Both the position numbers and the translations under genes were made by a program. The notes beneath the pieces were generated by a model. The model searched no databases. It saw only the letters and a list, made by a program, of their open reading frames with translations, and was not told the origin of the DNA. Positions 1-5,303 of a stretch of DNA of 6,792 nt are shown here, one piece after another (the stretch's first letter is position 1; each line of letters starts with the position of its first letter). Source of the stretch: Alcaligenaceae bacterium (GTDB lineage Bacteria > Pseudomonadota > Gammaproteobacteria > Burkholderiales > Burkholderiaceae_B); the NCBI GenBank assembly GCA_012512545.1, contig JAAZDZ010000262.1:1-6792 (forward strand), in the 5' to 3' direction.

Positions 1-359
1 ATGCCGGCGGCCTGTCGGAATACACCCGCCTATCGGTGGCCAGACAGATATGCGAACCAGCGGCCTACGAGTCGGCGAGCTGGGGCGCCTTCCAGATCAT
101 GGGTTTTCACTGGCAGATGCTCGGATACAAGAGCGTGCAGGAGATGGTCGCCGATGCTTCGCGTAGCGAGGGCGCCCAGCTCGGGCAGTTCGTGCGATTC
201 ATCCTGGCTGACGACGCGCTGCACAAGGCGCTCAAGGCTCGCAAGTGGTCGGCGTTCGCGAGGATCTATAACGGCCCGGCCTATGCGGACAATCTCTATG
301 ACGTGAAGCTCGCCAGGGCGTACAAGCGTTATGCAGAGCCCGTTGAGGTGGCCGCGTGA
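1..359 (+). CDS. Endolysin, DUF3380-type N-acetylmuramidase (3' part, truncated by window)
   Basis: This is the C-terminal part of a phage peptidoglycan hydrolase that cleaves the glycan backbone of murein at lysis. The reading frame is open from base 3 to the TGA at 357-359, giving 118 visible residues; the true start lies upstream. It opens with GGLSEYTRL, then AAYESASWGAFQIMG and a WQMLGY stretch, the signature of the DUF3380 (N-acetylmuramidase) family, followed by helices with FVRFILADDALHKAL and FARIYNGPAYADN. In this family the catalytic glutamate sits near the start of the domain, so it is expected just upstream and cannot be checked. A peptidoglycan-binding domain, if present, would also be upstream. 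Similar DUF3380 endolysins are known in P2-like phages, where they replace the lysozyme of P2 itself. The stop codon overlaps the start of the Rz spanin gene. A GTG at base 36 is inside the domain and is not the real start. Confidence 0.9.
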   Translation, partial: AGGLSEYTRLSVARQICEPAAYESASWGAFQIMGFHWQMLGYKSVQEMVADASRSEGAQLGQFVRFILADDALHKALKARKWSAFARIYNGPAYADNLYDVKLARAYKRYAEPVEVAA

Positions 360-811
360 TGTGGGGCCGGCTGGCACCGTACGCGGTCATTGTCGCGCTG
401 CTGGGCGCGGTATGGTTTCTGTCCGACCGCAACACGACGAAGGACGCCTTGCTGGCCGCGCAGGCGCAGATCAACCAGGGCCTGGTCAATAGCCTTGAGG
501 ATTTGCACGAGCTGCACGAACAGCACGCCGAGCAGCTGAGCACGCTCATGAACGAACAGCGCAGGGTGGCCGCGACGCATGCGAACCAGTTTGCCAAGTT
601 GACGAGGTTGCAAAATGACGTTGAAGAGATACGCGCTTGGGCTGATCAGCCTCTGCCTGGTGATATTGTCCGGCTGCGCCACCGGGGCGCCGTCACCGGC
701 GCCGCAGCTTATGGTTCAGACCTGTCCGAAGGTGGTGCCTTGCCATTTGACCGCGGTGAACCCGAAGACGAACGGCGAGCTGAACCTCGCCCTCGAGCAG
801 GCATACGCTGA
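359..811 (+). CDS. Rz-like inner-membrane spanin subunit
   Basis: This is the inner-membrane half of a two-component spanin, which fuses inner and outer membranes after the endolysin has degraded the cell wall. The protein is about 150 residues. Residues 5-21 form a hydrophobic N-terminal anchor (APYAVIVALLGAVWFL) with no cleavage site. A long, Q/E/A/L-rich, probably coiled-coil periplasmic segment follows (about 24-95). Then comes PLPGDIVRLRHR, a stretch typical of Rz proteins, and a charged, low-complexity tail whose sequence is constrained by the overlapping Rz1 frame. The start was placed at ATG 359, which shares bases with the endolysin TGA (357-359). An in-frame GTG at 356 is an alternative that adds one residue. 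GAGGTG at 345-350 serves as ribosome binding site for either. The 3' part overlaps Rz1 in another frame. Function is inferred from architecture and position. Confidence 0.88.
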   Translation: MWGRLAPYAVIVALLGAVWFLSDRNTTKDALLAAQAQINQGLVNSLEDLHELHEQHAEQLSTLMNEQRRVAATHANQFAKLTRLQNDVEEIRAWADQPLPGDIVRLRHRGAVTGAAAYGSDLSEGGALPFDRGEPEDERRAEPRPRAGIR

Positions 812-875
812 CTGGGCTCAGTGCGCCGCGCAGGTAGACATGATCGTGAGGTGCCAGAGTGCTGAAGCCCGCTGA
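615..875 (+). CDS. Rz1-like outer-membrane spanin lipoprotein, partly nested in Rz
   Basis: This 86-residue lipoprotein is the outer-membrane partner of Rz. It has a short basic N-terminus (MTLKRY), a hydrophobic signal segment (residues 7-18) and a lipobox LSGC with the lipidated cysteine at residue 21, leaving a mature chain of about 66 residues. Immediately after comes a proline-rich stretch (APSPAPQ), characteristic of Rz1, and then CPKVVPCHL and NPKTNGELNLAL, which resemble Rz1-type proteins of P2-like and other phages. The start lies inside the Rz gene in a different frame and the gene runs 64 bases past the Rz stop, so it is overlapping rather than fully embedded. GAGGT at 604-608, six bases before the ATG, is a good ribosome binding site. 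Besides the lipidated cysteine there are four others (37, 43 and two near the C-terminus). The end overlaps the gpR-like gene. Confidence 0.88.
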   Translation: MTLKRYALGLISLCLVILSGCATGAPSPAPQLMVQTCPKVVPCHLTAVNPKTNGELNLALEQAYADWAQCAAQVDMIVRCQSAEAR

Positions 876-1371
876 GATTCGCCGTGTCATCACGGCCGCC
901 AATGAAGACCTGCGCCGTGACCCTGACCGCCTGCTAGTCTTTCTCGACGAGGGGCGTGTGGTCTGTCGCGGTGGCAGAAACCTATCGTACGAGTATCAGT
1001 ACACCCTCAACATCATCGTCACCGACTATCCCCACCACGCCGACCGCATCATTTTGCCGGTGCTGGCCTGGCTGCGCCGCCACCAGCCCGACCTTTTCGA
1101 GAACTTCGACAAGAGCAACGAGGCGATCCGGTTTCAGGTCGAGCTGCTGAATCAGCAGACGGCCGATATTTCTCTGGAGATCGATCTATCCGAGCGCGTC
1201 ATCGTCACGCAAGCAGGCGATCGGCTTATCGCGCAGCATCAGATCGCCGACGAGCACCCGGACCTGCCGCGCGAGATGATCCAGGTCGAAGTGATCAACC
1301 GCAAGACCAACGAGACCCTCGGCACCTATTGCGTCGAGGCCTGGAATCCGACACAGTTCGGCTATGAGTGA
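859..1371 (+). CDS. R: Tail completion protein, P2 gpR-like
   Basis: This 170-residue protein resembles P2 gpR, which is needed to finish the tail so that it can join the capsid. It begins LKPAEIRRVI, continues with NLSYEYQYTLNIIVTDY, then LPVLAWLRRHQPDL, and ends with LIAQHQIADEH and the C-terminal VCVEAW-like YCVEAWNP, a pattern seen across the gpR family. It is slightly longer than P2 gpR (about 155 residues). The start is a GTG, chosen because GAGGT at 848-852 lies six bases before it and because LKPAEIR is the usual family N-terminus. The gene begins inside the last codons of Rz1 and its own stop overlaps the gpS-like start, so it is probably translationally coupled on both sides. No membrane segment or catalytic motif is seen; the role is structural. 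Confidence 0.9.
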   Translation: MLKPAEIRRVITAANEDLRRDPDRLLVFLDEGRVVCRGGRNLSYEYQYTLNIIVTDYPHHADRIILPVLAWLRRHQPDLFENFDKSNEAIRFQVELLNQQTADISLEIDLSERVIVTQAGDRLIAQHQIADEHPDLPREMIQVEVINRKTNETLGTYCVEAWNPTQFGYE

Positions 1372-1825
1372 TTTTTCTGAACTGGATGACTGGCTGCAGC
1401 TGCTGCTTTCGCGCCTATCGGCGCCGCAGCGCCTGCGCGTCAATCGTCTGGTGGCTCAGCGCCTGCGGCAGATCCAGCGCGACCGGATTGCCGCGCAGAA
1501 GAATCCCGATGGGACAGCCTTTGCCCCCAGGGCGCCGGCCTTGCGCCAGCGCAGTGGCGCCATCGCGCGCCGTGGCACCATGTTCAAGAAGCTCAGAACG
1601 GCGCGGCACATGAAAATCAAAGCCACGAGCGACGAACTGTCGGTGGGCTTTTCCGGCCGGTCTGGCGTCATTGCTGCGATACATCACTACGGCGAAAGTC
1701 GCTCCGCCGGTCGCGGCCGCAAGTACCAGACCCCGTCCCGCCGCCTGCTTGGCTTTGCCAGCTCCGACCTGGCCGAGATCGCCGACATCTACCTGCTGGC
1801 CATCTCGACGCTAGAGTCGAGTTAG
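1364..1825 (+). CDS. S: Tail completion / virion morphogenesis protein, P2 gpS-like
   Basis: This 153-residue protein resembles P2 gpS (about 150 residues), the second tail-completion protein of P2-like phages, acting with gpR at the head-proximal tail end. Recognisable segments are the helical, arginine-rich N-terminus (VAQRLRQIQRDRIAAQKNPDGT), FAPR, a basic region ending MFKKLRTARHMKIKA, the IAAIHHYGES stretch, and the PSRRLLGF motif near the C-terminus followed by a final helix. The order matches P2 gpS, where AQKAPDGTPYAPR, MFAKL, VHQFG and RPLLGF are found in the same order (comparison from memory). The ATG overlaps the end of the gpR-like gene by eight bases and no strong ribosome binding site precedes it, so coupling is likely. 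A six-base inverted repeat (CTCGAC/GTCGAG, 1804-1821) lies at the very end of the gene; it lacks a T-tract and is not called a terminator. Confidence 0.9.
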   Translation: MSDFSELDDWLQLLLSRLSAPQRLRVNRLVAQRLRQIQRDRIAAQKNPDGTAFAPRAPALRQRSGAIARRGTMFKKLRTARHMKIKATSDELSVGFSGRSGVIAAIHHYGESRSAGRGRKYQTPSRRLLGFASSDLAEIADIYLLAISTLESS

Positions 1826-1887
1826 GTAAGGCGCATAGCCAATGTAAGGCCGGGGATATCCTCTTCGCATGCCGCCATTATTGCGGC
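1826..1887 (+). promoter_or_regulatory. S-V intergenic gap, candidate late promoter/leader region
   Basis: This is the only substantial non-coding gap in the window. In P2 the late promoter of the V-W-J-I-H-G block lies in the equivalent gap, so a promoter here is expected by analogy. No convincing -10/-35 pair and no TGT-N12-ACA activator site could be found in the gap or just upstream. What can be seen is a seven-base direct repeat GTAAGGC at 1826-1832 and 1844-1850, spaced 18 bases start to start, and a strong inverted repeat running into the V start codon (listed separately). The assignment rests on position only. Confidence 0.35.
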
Positions 1888-1890
1888 ATG
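1868..1890 (+). promoter_or_regulatory. Perfect hairpin covering the V start codon
   Basis: CATGCCGC (1868-1875) and GCGGCATG (1883-1890) are perfect inverted complements around the seven-base loop CATTATT. The eight-pair, mostly GC stem includes the ATG of the spike gene (1888-1890). No Shine-Dalgarno-like purine run is found in the 20 bases before that ATG; the nearest partial matches are the TAAGG strings at 1827-1831 and 1845-1849, much too far upstream for a linear site. The structure is seen directly; a role in translation control or in binding a protein is inference. It lacks a following T-tract, so it does not look like an intrinsic terminator. Confidence 0.5.
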
Positions 1891-2529
1891 AATCCCGACG
1901 ACATCTACAGGCTGCTGCAAAACCTCATACGCCTGGGCACCGTGGCCGAAGTTCGGCACACCCGCCCAGCGCGTGTGCGCGTGCAGACAGGCGACCTTCT
2001 GACGGCCTGGTTGCCGTGGGTGGAGTTGCGCGCCGGTGACACCACCACATGGAACCCCCCGACCGTTGGAGAGCAGGTCGTTCTGCTGAGCCCGGGCGGC
2101 GACCTTGCGTCGGCCATCGTCCTGACCGGTGTCGACCAGGACGCAGTCCCGCATCCATCCGACAGCAGCGACGAAACCGTAACGCTCTATCGGGACGGCG
2201 CCCGCGAGGCATACAACCATGCCACCGGCGCCATGACGATCACAGGCATCAAGTCTCTGTACGTGGAGGCTGCCGAGAGCGTGCATTTCAAGACCCAACA
2301 GATCACGCTGGACGCGCCGCAGAGCACGTCCACCGGCAAGCACACGGTCGAGGACCTGCTCAGCTACCTGGCCGGCATGGCGGGCAAGAACGGTAAAGGC
2401 AACAGCACCGCGATCACGGGCGACATCACGCACGTCAGCGGCAATCTATCGTCGAACGGTGTGGTGGTGCATCTGCATGTCCACACCGGCGTTCAGCCAG
2501 GCGGCAGCAATACCGGGGGGCCTGCGTAA
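1888..2529 (+). CDS. V: Baseplate spike protein, P2 gpV-like
   Basis: This 213-residue protein is the central membrane-piercing spike of the contractile tail, matching P2 gpV in length (about 211). The N-terminal OB-fold region shows LIRLGTVAEV, ARVRVQTGDLLTAWLPW, the GDTTTWNPPTVGEQVVLLSPGG stretch and LASAIVLTGV, typical of the gpV/gp45 family. From about residue 105 the chain becomes a beta-rich repetitive rod (AMTITGIKSLYVEA, VHFKTQQITLDAP), consistent with a trimeric beta-helix. The C-terminus carries HLHVHTGVQPGGSNTGGP: an HxH pair in this place coordinates an iron ion at the spike tip in P2 gpV and phi92 gp138. The ATG at 1888 gives the expected N-terminus and no in-frame ATG, GTG or TTG exists between it and the end of S, yet it lies within a hairpin and lacks a ribosome binding site. 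The TAA overlaps the W start (TAATG). Confidence 0.93.
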   Translation: MNPDDIYRLLQNLIRLGTVAEVRHTRPARVRVQTGDLLTAWLPWVELRAGDTTTWNPPTVGEQVVLLSPGGDLASAIVLTGVDQDAVPHPSDSSDETVTLYRDGAREAYNHATGAMTITGIKSLYVEAAESVHFKTQQITLDAPQSTSTGKHTVEDLLSYLAGMAGKNGKGNSTAITGDITHVSGNLSSNGVVVHLHVHTGVQPGGSNTGGPA

Positions 2530-2897
2530 TGAGCGTTGGAATGCACACCAGCACCGGCCAACAGCTGGGCGACCTCGATCACATTCGTCAGTCCATCGGC
2601 AAGATCCTTTCCACGCCTATCGGCACCCGCGTCATGCGTCGGTCCTTTGGCAGCATGCTGCCCGAGCTGCTCGATCACCCACTAACGGAACAAACGGCCG
2701 TCCAGCTTTACGCGGCTACCGCGACGGCGCTGCAGCTGCATGAGCCGCGCTTTCGCCTGACCCGCGCTCGCCTGGACATCGACGCAAGTCAGAAGGGCCG
2801 CGCCACCCTGGAGATCAGCGGCGTGGCGATCCTGCGCAATCGCCAGCAGACAGTCAATTTCACGGTGCCGGTGGCAGGCACAGGACCCGCATCATGA
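2529..2897 (+). CDS. W: Baseplate wedge protein, P2 gpW / T4 gp25-like
   Basis: This 122-residue protein is a baseplate wedge subunit of the gp25-like family, which links the baseplate to the sheath and shares the fold of the sheath-attachment domain. The diagnostic segment is near the N-terminus: DHIRQSIGKILSTPIGTR followed by VMRRSFGSMLPELLDHPL, the most conserved part of the family. A helix with AVQLYAATATAL, a central EPRFRL (matching the gp25 family EPR motif) and beta strands to the C-terminus complete the domain. The length is normal (P2 gpW about 115). The start ATG shares its A with the spike TAA, and a GGGGGG run at 2515-2520 may act as a weak ribosome binding site. The stop overlaps the J start in an ATGA junction. 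Confidence 0.94.
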   Translation: MSVGMHTSTGQQLGDLDHIRQSIGKILSTPIGTRVMRRSFGSMLPELLDHPLTEQTAVQLYAATATALQLHEPRFRLTRARLDIDASQKGRATLEISGVAILRNRQQTVNFTVPVAGTGPAS

Positions 2898-3808
2898 GCC
2901 AGATCATCGACCTATCCCGTTTGCCGAGCCCCCAAGTCGTTGAGAATCTAGACTTCGAGACGCTGCTCGAGCAGAGAAAGCAAGCGTTTCTTGATCGTGT
3001 GCCCTCAGACCAGCGCGAGGATTTCGAGCAGACCATAGCGCTCGACTCCGAACCCGCCTCGATGCTGCTGCAAGAAGGCGCCTATCGCGAAATGTTGTTG
3101 CGACACCGCATCAATGAGGCCGCCCGGTCGGTGATGCTGGCGTATGCGACCGGCGCTGATCTTGATCAGATGGCTGCGAACCTTGGGGTGTTCCGGAAGC
3201 TCATTTCCCCAGAGGACCCGACCACCAGGCCACCGACCCCGGCGGTGTACGACTCAGACGATAGCTTTCGGCGCGTCGCGCAGCTCGCCCTCGAGGCCAC
3301 CACGGTGGCCGGGTCGCGCCAAGCGTACACCTTTCACACCCTGAACGCGCACGCCGATGTGGCGGACGCCTTCATCGACCCCGACGCGTCGTCCGGTGAG
3401 GTGCGCGTTGTGGTCCTATCCCGAACCGGCGATGGCCAGGCCGCGGCCGACGTGCTGCTCGCCGTGCAATCAGCATTGAGCGCAGACGACGTCAGGCCCC
3501 TGAACGACACCGTCATCGTCGAATCGGCAGAGATCGTTCGCTTCAGCGTGAATGCGACGCTTCACATCGCCACGGGCCCGAGCGCCGCGCAGGTGATCGC
3601 CACGGCGCGGTCCAGCCTCGAGCGATATCTGATCGACGAGAGGGGGATTGGTCGCAGCATCCCTCTTTCCGGCATTTACGCGGCGCTGCACCATCCCGGC
3701 GTGACGCGAGTTGAGATCGTGGAACCCGCCGCCGACATCCTGTGCGGCCCGGACGAGGCCGGCTACTGCGCTGCCATTACCTTGGCCAGGGCGGAGGGCG
3801 ACTGGTGA
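2894..3808 (+). CDS. J: Baseplate wedge protein, P2 gpJ / T4 gp6-like
   Basis: This 304-residue protein is the larger wedge subunit of the baseplate, equal in length to P2 gpJ (about 302) and related to the T4 gp6 core. It starts IIDLSRLPSPQVVENLDFE, the typical gpJ opening. It then has an alpha-helical part with DSEPASMLLQEGAYREMLL and RINEAARSVMLAYATGADLD, the hallmark segment of the family, followed by FRRVAQLALEATTVAGSRQAY, a central beta domain (ADAFIDPDASSGEVRVVVLS) and a C-terminal part with DERGIGRSIPLSGIYAAL and HHPGVTRVEI. The ATG overlaps the W stop (ATGA). AGGA at 2882-2885, eight bases before it, is a plausible ribosome binding site. The last codon and stop overlap the GTG of the I gene. 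It would assemble with gpW and gpI around the gpV hub. Confidence 0.95.
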   Translation: MSQIIDLSRLPSPQVVENLDFETLLEQRKQAFLDRVPSDQREDFEQTIALDSEPASMLLQEGAYREMLLRHRINEAARSVMLAYATGADLDQMAANLGVFRKLISPEDPTTRPPTPAVYDSDDSFRRVAQLALEATTVAGSRQAYTFHTLNAHADVADAFIDPDASSGEVRVVVLSRTGDGQAAADVLLAVQSALSADDVRPLNDTVIVESAEIVRFSVNATLHIATGPSAAQVIATARSSLERYLIDERGIGRSIPLSGIYAALHHPGVTRVEIVEPAADILCGPDEAGYCAAITLARAEGDW

Positions 3809-4923
3809 GTACAGACATCCTCCCGCCCAGCTCGAGCAGGACGGAACGAGCGCTCGCCGCCGCCGCAGCGCTGCCCGTCGAGGGTCTGGATGCCAGCGTT
3901 ATCGGCGACCTGTGGAATCCCCATAAATGCCCGGCGCATTTGCTACCTTGGCTGGCCTGGGCGTTCTCTGTCGACATGTGGGATGACGCGTGGACCGAAA
4001 GCAGAAAGCGCGAGATCGTCGCGGGCTCCCTGGCCTGGCACAGAAAGAAAGGCACACCCTGGGCGCTTCGCCAAGCGCTGGCAGCTGTCGGCTACCCGGT
4101 CGTGAACCTAATCGAGTACCGCACCTATTACCAGGAGTGGATCGAGGCCGGTGGTAGGACGCTGGACGGCTCGTGGACCCTGGGCGAGGACATCCACCTT
4201 GACCCGCCCGCTGGGGCGCACGCAGATATTCGCAGAATGGCACTGTCGCACTGGGCCGAGTATGCGATCAAGATCAATACCGTCGATTCCCCGTGGGGAC
4301 GCGACGCGCAGCGCTTGATCAGGAGCACAGCGCAAGAATACGCGCCGGCCCGAAGCCGGCTGCGATCCATCATCATTACCGGCGCCGCGAGTTTCGATAG
4401 CCGCATCCAGTTGACCGAAGTGCGCCAGCGCGGGCGCATCCGTTTCGACAAATGCAAGCGCACCCCCGTACACCGGTGGCGCACGCTGGACGGCTGCTGG
4501 ACGCTATCCGCCGGGTATACCCCCCGCCGGCTGAACGGTGCCTGGGATCTGGCCGGCGATATCCGCCTGACCGGTGAACAGCCCACCGGGCCGGCGCTGG
4601 ATTCCGCCTTTTCCACGATCAATACGAAAACACGGTCGGTGTTCCCGGTGCAAGGCGGCGGCGGCGATCGGCTGTCCGACCCGGGCCTGCTGGTCACGCC
4701 CGCCAGGCTGGACGGATCCCGCACGCTGGACGGTCGCAAGACTTCCGGCCATTGGAAGACCGACGGGACTTGGTCGCTTGATTACCCGACGCTTTCCACG
4801 ATCGGACTGCGCCGGCTCGACGGCACTTGGAACCTAGGCCGCACCGAAGGCCGGCCAGGTGTTTGGTTTACAGGAATTGCCACCACCCGACGCGGTGGCG
4901 TTGTCACTCGCGAGGTTATTTGA
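3805..4923 (+). CDS. I: Baseplate/tail protein I (P2 gpI-like) with long repeat-bearing C-terminal extension
   Basis: Residues 1 to about 200 of this 372-residue protein match P2 gpI, a baseplate component that connects wedges to tail fibres. The signature is LLPWLAWAFSVDMWDDAW after DLWNPHKCPA, then HRKKGTPWALRQAL, VGYPVVNLIEY, and the C-terminal PARSRLRSIIITG of the gpI core. P2 gpI is only about 176 residues, so the protein is twice the usual size. Residues 120-126 (LDGSWTL) sit in an insertion inside the core. After about residue 200 an extension has related motifs LDGCWTL (228), LNGAWDL (243), LDGSRTL (302), TDGTWSL (319) and LDGTWNL (338). The GTG at 3805 was chosen over an earlier in-frame ATG at 3742 because GGAGG (3793-3797) lies seven bases before it, the next residues STDILPPSSS match gpI N-termini, and it overlaps the J stop. 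The extension's role is unknown. Confidence 0.9.
   Translation: MSTDILPPSSSRTERALAAAAALPVEGLDASVIGDLWNPHKCPAHLLPWLAWAFSVDMWDDAWTESRKREIVAGSLAWHRKKGTPWALRQALAAVGYPVVNLIEYRTYYQEWIEAGGRTLDGSWTLGEDIHLDPPAGAHADIRRMALSHWAEYAIKINTVDSPWGRDAQRLIRSTAQEYAPARSRLRSIIITGAASFDSRIQLTEVRQRGRIRFDKCKRTPVHRWRTLDGCWTLSAGYTPRRLNGAWDLAGDIRLTGEQPTGPALDSAFSTINTKTRSVFPVQGGGGDRLSDPGLLVTPARLDGSRTLDGRKTSGHWKTDGTWSLDYPTLSTIGLRRLDGTWNLGRTEGRPGVWFTGIATTRRGGVVTREVI
4162..4836 (+). repeat. Dispersed L(D/N)GxWxL peptide repeats within gene I
   Basis: Copies of a seven-residue motif are coded at 4162-4182 (LDGSWTL), 4486-4506 (LDGCWTL), 4531-4551 (LNGAWDL), 4708-4728 (LDGSRTL, which lacks the Trp and runs into a second LDG), 4759-4779 (TDGTWSL) and 4816-4836 (LDGTWNL). 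The preceding residues are often an arginine-containing pair (RT, RR, AR). Spacing is irregular, from 15 to 108 residues, so this is not a simple tandem array. Codon use differs between copies (ctg/ctc, gac/aac, ggc/gga/ggt), which suggests old, selected repeats rather than recent duplication. The motif pattern suggests short beta-hairpins with exposed aromatic residues; that is inference. Confidence 0.7.
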
Positions 4924-5285
4924 TGCCCACCAACAGTATTGCCGCAACGATCGCGTATCGAAGCGCCGTAGCCCTGGCAGTTGCCGGCGCAGCCCCTCAG
5001 CCGGTCGCCGCTTATGTGGCCTTCGGTTCCGGCGATCGCCCCTACTCGCCAGACTCTGACGAAGACCTGCAAGCGGAGTTTCACCGCGTGATTGCGGAAG
5101 CCAGCGCCAGCGGCCCCACGCTTACCGTGCGGGGAACACTGCTCGGCAGCGCAGCGGGCTCGCACGTTCTGCGAGAAGTCGGCGTGTTCGCCAACGACGG
5201 CACCTTGATGGGTCGCCGCGTGGTTGCGCCAAAAGAGTTCGAGCCCGAGACCGAGTTCGAGGTCGACCTAGTTTTCGAGTATTGA
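4923..5285 (+). CDS. Small phage tail protein resembling a stand-alone tail-fibre N-terminal (tail-collar) domain
   Basis: This 120-residue protein follows gene I with a TGATG junction; GAGGT at 4912-4916 is a good ribosome binding site. It has no signal peptide; the A/V-rich segment near residues 14-31 (SAVALAVAGAAPQPVAAY) is only weakly hydrophobic and is probably a core strand or helix. The order of elements, an alanine-rich start, VAFGSGDRPYSPDSDEDL, then EFHRVI, and finally SHVLREVGVFANDGTLMGRRV and a KEFEPETEFEV ending, parallels the tail-fibre N-terminal domain (DUF3751 type) found at the start of P2 gpH, where MAVGDG, PTP, YR, IREIGLFD and YKP occur in the same order. Here the domain is its own protein rather than fused to a fibre. 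It is likely an adaptor between the gpI/baseplate and the following fibre. The family assignment is by eye and moderate. Confidence 0.6.
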   Translation: MPTNSIAATIAYRSAVALAVAGAAPQPVAAYVAFGSGDRPYSPDSDEDLQAEFHRVIAEASASGPTLTVRGTLLGSAAGSHVLREVGVFANDGTLMGRRVVAPKEFEPETEFEVDLVFEY

Positions 5286-5289
5286 TTTC

Positions 5290-5296
5290 AAAGGAG
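5290..5296 (+). promoter_or_regulatory. Strong ribosome binding site before the fibre gene
   Basis: AAAGGAG lies seven bases before the ATG at 5304, in the 18-base gap after the preceding gene's TGA (5283-5285). This is among the best Shine-Dalgarno matches in the window and fixes the start of the long open frame that follows. It also shows that the fibre gene can be translated independently rather than by stop/start coupling as in most upstream genes. Confidence 0.8.
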
Positions 5297-5303
5297 CTAT
5301 TAG

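Noticed and set aside
1..306. ATG-initiated open frame from base 1 giving a 101-residue arginine/serine-rich protein
   Set aside because: It overlaps the endolysin frame, has low-complexity composition typical of an out-of-frame reading of GC-rich DNA, and matches no family.
1804..1821. Hairpin CTCGAC/GTCGAG at the end of S as an intrinsic terminator
   Set aside because: Only six pairs, no T-tract after it, and it lies within coding sequence.
1843..1860. Possible Ogr/Delta-type activator site beginning TGT in the S-V gap
   Set aside because: The bases 12 further on are ATC rather than ACA, and its position would put the transcript start inside gene V.
1868..1890. Hairpin at the V start as a terminator for the lysis-R-S transcript
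   Set aside because: No T-rich run follows the stem, and it overlaps the start codon of the next gene.
1822..2433. 203-codon open frame on the - strand opposite the spike gene
   Set aside because: It is an antisense shadow of gpV in high-GC sequence; no ribosome binding site or recognisable motif, and the + strand gene is certain.
3742..3804. Upstream in-frame ATG as the start of gene I
   Set aside because: It would overlap J by 67 bases, the added residues do not look like gpI, and GTG 3805 has a strong ribosome binding site and the expected N-terminal sequence.
4346..4362. Inverted repeat GCCGGC...GCCGGC inside gene I
   Set aside because: Short GC-rich palindromes are expected by chance in this composition and it lies in well-conserved coding sequence.
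4128..4739. 203-codon open frame on the - strand opposite gene I
   Set aside because: Arg/Ser/Pro-rich composition and complete overlap with the gpI-like gene mark it as a shadow frame.
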